A stretch of DNA of 9,648 bases from an uncultured Leuconostoc sp. (GTDB taxonomy: Bacteria > Bacillota > Bacilli > Lactobacillales > Lactobacillaceae): positions 1-9,648 of the forward strand of contig NZ_CAMJRK010000059.1 of assembly GCF_946222815.1 (NCBI RefSeq), in the 5' to 3' direction. Under the pieces are notes generated by a model, which saw nothing but the letters and a program-made list of their open reading frames with translations, did no database searches and was not told where the DNA came from. A program made the translations under genes and the position numbers. Positions 6,098 through 9,648 of the stretch are shown here, in pieces. The stretch's first letter is position 1. The number at the start of each line of letters is the position of its first letter.

Positions 6098-7276
6098 TTA
6101 GTAGTTTTCATTAACGTAGCGACGCGTTAAAATAACATGCGGAATGTCGTCTAATGCCGTTTTAACATAGTCTTGCTGAGCATCACTAAAGTCATTTATC
6201 GCTACTAACGTGTACGCATATGCACCTACCGCGCGATTACTTAATTGCTCAATATTAATATCATTATCACCAAAAAACTTTGAAATTTGACTAATCATAT
6301 TGGGGACATTCTCATGAATAATACCAACACGGTATTTTGTTATAAATGGTTCATCGATGTCTGGATAATTTACTGAATTGATAATATTACCAGTTGTCAG
6401 ATATTCGTCTAACTGGCGCGCCGCCATCAAGGCACTTGTATCTTCGGCCTCAACCGTTGACCCACCAATATGTGGTGTGATGATGACTTTTGGATGATCA
6501 AATAGTGCCTCATCAGCAAAATCTGTGATATAGACTCGTAATTTATCATCATCTAACGCTGCTTTAGCTGCCAAATCATTAACAATCCCACCACGTGAAA
6601 AATTCAATAAAGCAGCCGTTGGTTTCATAAGCGACATACTGTCACTGTCAATAAAAAATTTATTTTTATCAGTTAACGGAATATGCACTGTTACATAGTC
6701 AGATTTTTGTAAGACCTCTTGCACGTTTTTAGCATGTAAAATGTGTCGATCAATTCGCCAAGCGGTATTAGCATTTAGTCCAGGATCATAGCCAATAACA
6801 TCCATATCTAACGCTAAAGCAGTATTAGCTACCTTTGACCCGACGTTTCCTAAGCCAATAACGCCTAACGTTTTCCCAGCTAACTCAGTACCACGATAGC
6901 CACCTTTGCTCACCTCGGTACGTAAAGATACATCACCACCACGTGTTTCATTAGCAAAGCCAATTGCACCAACAACTGGCCGCGCCGCTAAGATTAATGA
7001 AGCTAGTGTTAACTCTTTCACCGCGTTCGCATTACCACCAGGTGTGTTAAATACAACTACGCCTCGCTTTGATAAGTCGTCTACCGGAATATTATTGAAT
7101 CCAGCACCTGCTCGTACAACGGCCCGCACACTAGCAGCAATTTCTTCATGATGTAAATTTTGAGATCGCAAAAGTATCCCTTTTGGACTGTCATTTGTAT
7201 TAATCTCATAGTCATGTTGCTTTAAATAATCTAATCCTGTGGCACTAATGGCATTGTATGTTTTGATCGTTGTCAT
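6098..7276 (-). CDS. serA: D-3-phosphoglycerate dehydrogenase
   Basis: Cytoplasmic NAD-dependent enzyme that oxidises 3-phosphoglycerate to 3-phosphohydroxypyruvate, the first step of serine synthesis. It has 392 residues. The N- and C-terminal parts of the substrate domain flank an NAD domain with GLGNVG (141-146) followed by D164. The catalytic set is R228 (SRGG), E256 (ADEALF) and H269 (TPHIGG). A C-terminal ACT domain (about 315-385, RVGIIHENVPNMISQISKFF) may bind serine for feedback control. It lacks the extra middle domain of the long B. subtilis type. Its ATG overlaps the serC TGA by four bases (ATGA), which indicates translational coupling. Confidence 0.95.
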   Translation of the reverse strand: MTTIKTYNAISATGLDYLKQHDYEINTNDSPKGILLRSQNLHHEEIAASVRAVVRAGAGFNNIPVDDLSKRGVVVFNTPGGNANAVKELTLASLILAARPVVGAIGFANETRGGDVSLRTEVSKGGYRGTELAGKTLGVIGLGNVGSKVANTALALDMDVIGYDPGLNANTAWRIDRHILHAKNVQEVLQKSDYVTVHIPLTDKNKFFIDSDSMSLMKPTAALLNFSRGGIVNDLAAKAALDDDKLRVYITDFADEALFDHPKVIITPHIGGSTVEAEDTSALMAARQLDEYLTTGNIINSVNYPDIDEPFITKYRVGIIHENVPNMISQISKFFGDNDINIEQLSNRAVGAYAYTLVAINDFSDAQQDYVKTALDDIPHVILTRRYVNENY

Positions 7277-8361
7277 GCTTGTTGTTCTACTTTCTGCAAA
7301 AATGCAATCAACGCATTTACAGCTGACATTGGCTGTGCGTTATATAGTGATGCCCTAAAACCGCCAACTGAACGATGTCCACTGAGGTTAAATAAGCCCG
7401 CTTCAGTCGCTTGCTTGGCAATAATTTTATCTTTTTCAAGGTCTCCTGTCGTAAAGACAACATTTGTTAGCGAACGCGCACTCACTTCGACTGGTGCGGT
7501 ATAAAAGTCTGACTGATCCAGATAAGCATAAAGACGTTTTGATTTTTCCAAATTACGACGGTGCATTTCAGTAACACCACCTTGTTCTATGACCCAATCA
7601 AGTACTAAATTTAAAGCATATATTGCAAAAACAGGCGATGTATTATACATTGACTGCTTATCAATATGATTTTGATAACGCATCATCGGACCAACACCAG
7701 TTAAATCTTGTTCTGCTAACCAAGACTTTTTAATGATGGCAACAGTGACACCTGCTGGGCCAAGATTTTTTTGACCACCAGCAAAAATCGCATCAAAATC
7801 GGATACATTATAAGGTTCTGCTAATATATTCGAACTCATATCAGCAACCAGACGGCCAGTTGTTTTGGGTAAATTATTTTGATGAAAAGTTGCGCCCTCG
7901 ATCGTATTGTTGGTCACAATATGTAAATAATCGTAAGTCATTGCATCAAAATTATCAGGTAAAAGCGGCAGCTTTTGATAATGCATATTTTGTGTACTAT
8001 TTAATGTTGTTACTTTATTGCCAAGTTCTCTAGCTGCTTCCGCAGCTTTTTGAGCAAAGTTACCTGAATCCAGAAAAGCAATTTCATGATGATTGGTTGC
8101 GAAATTTAATGGCATCATTTCAAACTGGGTAGATCCGCCACCTTGTAAAAAGACAACAGCATACTCATCAGAGATATGCATCAATTTCCGCAATTTATTT
8201 TCAGCATCAGTAACAATCGTTTGGAATTGTTTGGAACGATGAGATATTTCAATAATACTCATATGTGTTTGTTCGTTTTTTTCAAATTCTTGTTTAATTT
8301 GTGTTATGACCGCTTCTGGCATAACACCTGGTCCAGCAGAAAAATTATAAGTTGTCATCAT
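7273..8361 (-). CDS. serC: Phosphoserine aminotransferase
   Basis: PLP enzyme that converts 3-phosphohydroxypyruvate and glutamate to phosphoserine, the second step of serine synthesis. The frame is open to an ATG at 8418, but I start at 8361 (MMTTYNFSAGPGVMPE). SerC proteins begin at this point, and AGAGG lies 9 bases upstream. This gives 362 residues, the family length. Seen: NFSAGPG near the N-terminus, the PLP phosphate loop GGGSTQFEMMPLN (74-86), the cofactor lysine K198 in GGQKNLGPAG, and HRSVGGFRASLYNA (329-342). It is first in an operon with serA and the PgpA-like gene, behind a leader of about 180 bases with unusual repeats. Confidence 0.95.
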   Translation of the reverse strand: MMTTYNFSAGPGVMPEAVITQIKQEFEKNEQTHMSIIEISHRSKQFQTIVTDAENKLRKLMHISDEYAVVFLQGGGSTQFEMMPLNFATNHHEIAFLDSGNFAQKAAEAARELGNKVTTLNSTQNMHYQKLPLLPDNFDAMTYDYLHIVTNNTIEGATFHQNNLPKTTGRLVADMSSNILAEPYNVSDFDAIFAGGQKNLGPAGVTVAIIKKSWLAEQDLTGVGPMMRYQNHIDKQSMYNTSPVFAIYALNLVLDWVIEQGGVTEMHRRNLEKSKRLYAYLDQSDFYTAPVEVSARSLTNVVFTTGDLEKDKIIAKQATEAGLFNLSGHRSVGGFRASLYNAQPMSAVNALIAFLQKVEQQA

Positions 8362-8441
8362 GATTTTGTGCCTCTGCACACCCTCCATTTTGTATTCAAT
8401 AACGAAATACTGAGACATTAAATGTATATTTTACGAATACC

Positions 8442-8480
8442 GTTAGTGTATAGAACGGGAATTTCGTTCTATACACTAAC
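8442..8480 (-). repeat. Perfect inverted repeat in the serC leader
   Basis: Arms GTTAGTGTATAGAACG (8442-8457) and its exact complement (8465-8480) enclose a 7-base loop. In the serC transcript this makes a 16-bp hairpin, about 80 bases before the start codon. No T run follows on either strand, so it is not an ordinary terminator. It may be an operator, an mRNA-stabilising hairpin or part of an attenuator. Confidence 0.8.
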
Positions 8481-8515
8481 AAAAACATTCAAAAAACATA
8501 AAAACATTCAAAAAA
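8481..8515 (-). repeat. Two identical 16-bp direct repeats in the serC leader
   Basis: AAAAACATTCAAAAAA occurs at 8481-8496 and again at 8500-8515, with CAT between, a 19-bp period. The first copy touches the inverted repeat at 8480. In the transcript each copy reads UUUUUUGAAUGUUUUU. They lie just after the predicted transcription start. Confidence 0.85.
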
Positions 8516-8549
8516 CTTAACATTAGTCTTTTTAATCCCATTATTTTAT

Positions 8550-8577
8550 ATAATACTATATTGGCATTGAAAGTCAA
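8550..8577 (-). promoter_or_regulatory. Promoter of the serC-serA-pgpA operon
   Basis: Leftward, TTGACT (8572-8577), a 16-base spacer and TATTAT (8550-8555) predict a start near 8543. It is back to back with the tRNA-Leu promoter. Confidence 0.6.
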
Positions 8578-8602
8578 TCTTTTATTTTTTCAAAAAATCT
8601 AG

Positions 8603-8608
8603 TATAAT
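8603..8608 (+). promoter_or_regulatory. -10 element of tRNA-Leu
   Basis: A perfect TATAAT 12 bases before the mature 5' end of the tRNA. The -35 region is only T-rich (TTTTAT at 8580-8585). Confidence 0.5.
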
Positions 8609-8620
8609 GTAGAACATATT

Positions 8621-8704
8621 GCCGCTGTGGCGGAACTGGCAGACGCGTATCGTTCAGGTCGATATGAGAGCAATCTCGTGCAGGTTCGATTCCTGTCAGC
8701 GGCA
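8621..8704 (+). tRNA. tRNA-Leu (anticodon CAG)
   Basis: An 84-base class II tRNA that reads CUG leucine codons. The acceptor stem is GCCGCTG/CAGCGGC with discriminator A at 8704. The D arm contains AACTGGCAGAC. The anticodon stem TATCG/CGATA surrounds the loop TTCAGGT, giving anticodon CAG at 8655-8657. A long variable arm (GAG-AGCAAT-CTC) is typical of leucine tRNA. The T arm is CAGG-TTCGATT-CCTG. The 3' CCA is not encoded; TAT follows. It stands alone with its own terminator. Confidence 0.97.
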
Positions 8705-8708
8705 TATT

Positions 8709-8746
8709 AGCTGTTTTATCAACATTGTTGGTAAGGCAGCTTTTTT
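8709..8746 (+). terminator. tRNA-Leu terminator
   Basis: AGCTG/CAGCT and an inner TTATCAAC/GTTGGTAA stem (one G-U pair) are followed by six T. Confidence 0.85.
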
Positions 8747-8989
8747 GTTTGCAAACGTTGTTATGACTGGGTTTTAAGTGTTAATCCTAATAACTATGAT
8801 TCGATTGAAATTAACCATTATTTAACTTGAGTGCTACAAAACTGATTGCCACAAATGATTGTTTTTCTTTTTTGTAAGAATTTATAAAAAACGATATCAT
8901 TTTCTTAACATACTTATGTTGTTACATAGCCGTCATATAAATGCGTTATATTAAAATTAATATAATAAAAATATGGGGAGGTTCATCAT
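8747..8989. other. Non-coding stretch before the small membrane-protein frame
   Basis: No gene with a ribosome site is visible on either strand. It is AT-rich and contains a short inverted repeat AACATA-CT-TATGTT (8907-8920). Weak -10-like hexamers (TATAAA 8936, TTATAT 8946, TATAAT 8961) occur without matching -35 elements, except TTACAT (8922-8927), 18 bases before TTATAT. It presumably carries the promoter for the downstream small frame. Confidence 0.4.
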
Positions 8990-9109
8990 ATGTGACGTTC
9001 TAAACCACGACTTAACATTCAATGGTGGCGCATAATTAGCTGGCTCTACGTAATCAGTCTATTACTTTATGGTCTTTATACAATTACAACTAATGTGCGT
9101 CATGGCTAA
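8990..9109 (+). pseudogene. Small single-helix membrane protein, UGA at codon 2
   Basis: A very strong ribosome site (GGGGAGG, 8 bases before the ATG) precedes ATG at 8990, but codon 2 is TGA. The same frame then stays open for 37 codons to TAA at 9107. After the TGA it reads RSKPRLNIQWWRIIS and continues into a hydrophobic helix (WLYVISLLLYGLYTI), ending TTNVRHG. A basic start followed by one membrane helix is what a real small membrane protein looks like, so the TGA appears to be a nonsense change in an otherwise intact gene. No alternative ATG, GTG or TTG lies in frame between the TGA and the helix. I do not know the family. It stands 67 bases before the ABC exporter gene and reads the same way. 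Confidence 0.55.
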
Positions 9110-9162
9110 ATTTATACTTGCTTCTATGTAAATGTCTTCCCCAGTATTATCCCAATGTAGCG

Positions 9163-9168
9163 TATAAT
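9163..9168 (+). promoter_or_regulatory. -10-like hexamer just before the ABC exporter start
   Basis: A perfect TATAAT ends 8 bases before the ATG at 9177. If used, transcription would begin at or within a base or two of the ATG, making a leaderless message. No -35 match is seen 16-19 bases upstream, so its use is uncertain. Confidence 0.3.
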
Positions 9169-9176
9169 AAAACATT

Positions 9177-9648
9177 ATGAATAACTCAAATAGGCGTATG
9201 AGCCCATCCGAAATCAAAGAACAGCTTTCAAAATCAGACTCCACTATCGGTGAAATGATCCGTTTTGTTTTTGGATCTGTTTTAAAGCGCCGTGGACTTG
9301 TTATACTAAATGTATTCTTACTAACAATTATGGCAGGGCTAAACTTTATGGTGCCACAATTCACAAAAAATATTATTGACCATGCGTTACCTCAACATAA
9401 TCAATATCAACTATACAGTAACATTATTTGGTTACTGATTACCACTCTGATTATTGGTACAATCACATTTTTTTCTACCTATATGATGCAAATTTTATCG
9501 CAACGTGCCATTACAGATTTGCGAATTGAAACATACAATTACATACTCAAACAAGATTATGCTTTTTTCCAAGATACAAAAACCGGTGATTTAATGGTTC
9601 GATTAACCAGTGATATCAATAACCTCCAAATGTTAATTAGTGCTAATA
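9177..9648 (+). CDS. ABC exporter with fused membrane domain (5' part)
   Basis: The first 157 codons of a multidrug- or lipid-type ABC exporter; the ATPase domain lies outside the window. After a hydrophilic start of about 40 residues come the first membrane helix (LVILNVFLLTIMAGLNFMV), the FTKNIIDHALP segment typical of the loop after helix 1, a second helix (about 83-103), and the coupling region with AITDLRIETYNYIL and FFQDTKTGDLMVRLTSDINN. These match type IV exporters such as BmrA/LmrA. No ribosome site precedes ATG 9177. ATG 9198 (MSPSEIKEQ) is an alternative start with only a weak AGG nearby. Substrate cannot be deduced. Confidence 0.88.
   Translation, partial: MNNSNRRMSPSEIKEQLSKSDSTIGEMIRFVFGSVLKRRGLVILNVFLLTIMAGLNFMVPQFTKNIIDHALPQHNQYQLYSNIIWLLITTLIIGTITFFSTYMMQILSQRAITDLRIETYNYILKQDYAFFQDTKTGDLMVRLTSDINNLQMLISAN

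Noticed and set aside
6906..7151. Rightward frame antisense to serA
   Set aside because: It is a mirror frame of a well-supported enzyme gene with no ribosome site or promoter; the same applies to the frames antisense to thrS, the aquaglyceroporin gene, yebC, the PgpA-like gene and serC, and to the out-of-frame ones within thrS (1244-1453) and flavodoxin (4269-4451).
8362..8418. N-terminal extension of serC by 19 residues from ATG 8418
   Set aside because: There is no ribosome site before ATG 8418; the family N-terminus begins at MMTTYNFSAGPG, and AGAGG is correctly placed before 8361.
8442..8480. Inverted repeat as a transcription terminator
   Set aside because: No T run follows the hairpin on either strand, and it lies between a promoter and the gene it serves.
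8990..8995. UGA at codon 2 as selenocysteine
   Set aside because: No SECIS-like hairpin is obvious directly downstream, and a selenoprotein of this kind in a lactic acid bacterium would be very unexpected; nonsense change or accidental frame is simpler.
8941..9004. Short rightward frame MRYIKINIIKIWGG that overlaps the small membrane frame
   Set aside because: No ribosome site, AT-driven composition, and it runs through the strong ribosome site of the real candidate.
9062..9364. 100-codon leftward frame
   Set aside because: It lies antisense to the ABC exporter and small membrane frame, has no ribosome site, and has an improbable composition; it is a shadow.

Overview
The window looks like chromosomal DNA of a low-GC lactic acid bacterium, most likely Leuconostoc or a close relative (Weissella, Fructobacillus). 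The reasons are the AT-rich composition, AGGAG-type ribosome sites, a T-box-controlled threonyl-tRNA synthetase, Firmicutes-style protein sequences and a tRNA-Leu gene without an encoded CCA. The genus is inferred from remembered family resemblance and not from a search. Almost all of the window is housekeeping or core metabolism. I see no phage genes, transposase, CRISPR array or defence cluster.

Layout. Bases 1-3240 read leftward. A 40-codon orphan gene (3035-3157) lies just upstream of the thrS promoter. Next come a T-box leader (2764-2996) and thrS (729-2696), then a small terminator and an amino-acid permease of the CycA type that runs off the left edge (1-636). A glycerol/water channel gene (3241-3960, leftward) and a flavodoxin gene (4229-4675, rightward) diverge from a shared control region. 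The flavodoxin gene converges on yebC (4757-5482, leftward), with a long two-way terminator between them. Upstream of yebC is a leftward three-gene serine operon, serC-serA-pgpA-like (8361 down to 5597), which ends in its own terminator. The right end reads rightward: tRNA-Leu(CAG) with its terminator, a 39-codon membrane-protein frame interrupted by UGA at codon 2, and the first 157 codons of an ABC exporter.

How the genes fit together. SerC and SerA carry out the transamination and dehydrogenase steps that lead to phosphoserine. No SerB-type phosphoserine phosphatase is present; the third gene of the operon is a PgpA-family phosphatase. The permease at the left edge is most like transporters of glycine, alanine and D-serine. 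ThrS is controlled by uncharged tRNA-Thr through the T-box.

Most worth a second look: (1) the long serC leader, which has two identical 16-bp direct repeats directly abutting a perfect 16-bp-arm inverted repeat and no U-tract; (2) a small membrane-protein frame with a very strong ribosome site but UGA as codon 2; (3) ThrRS, where the editing-site Cys and His are replaced by Asp and Leu while the HxxxH half of the site is kept; (4) a flavodoxin gene with no ribosome site of its own, preceded by a 7-codon ORF that has an excellent one; (5) a small orphan protein gene wedged against the thrS promoter.
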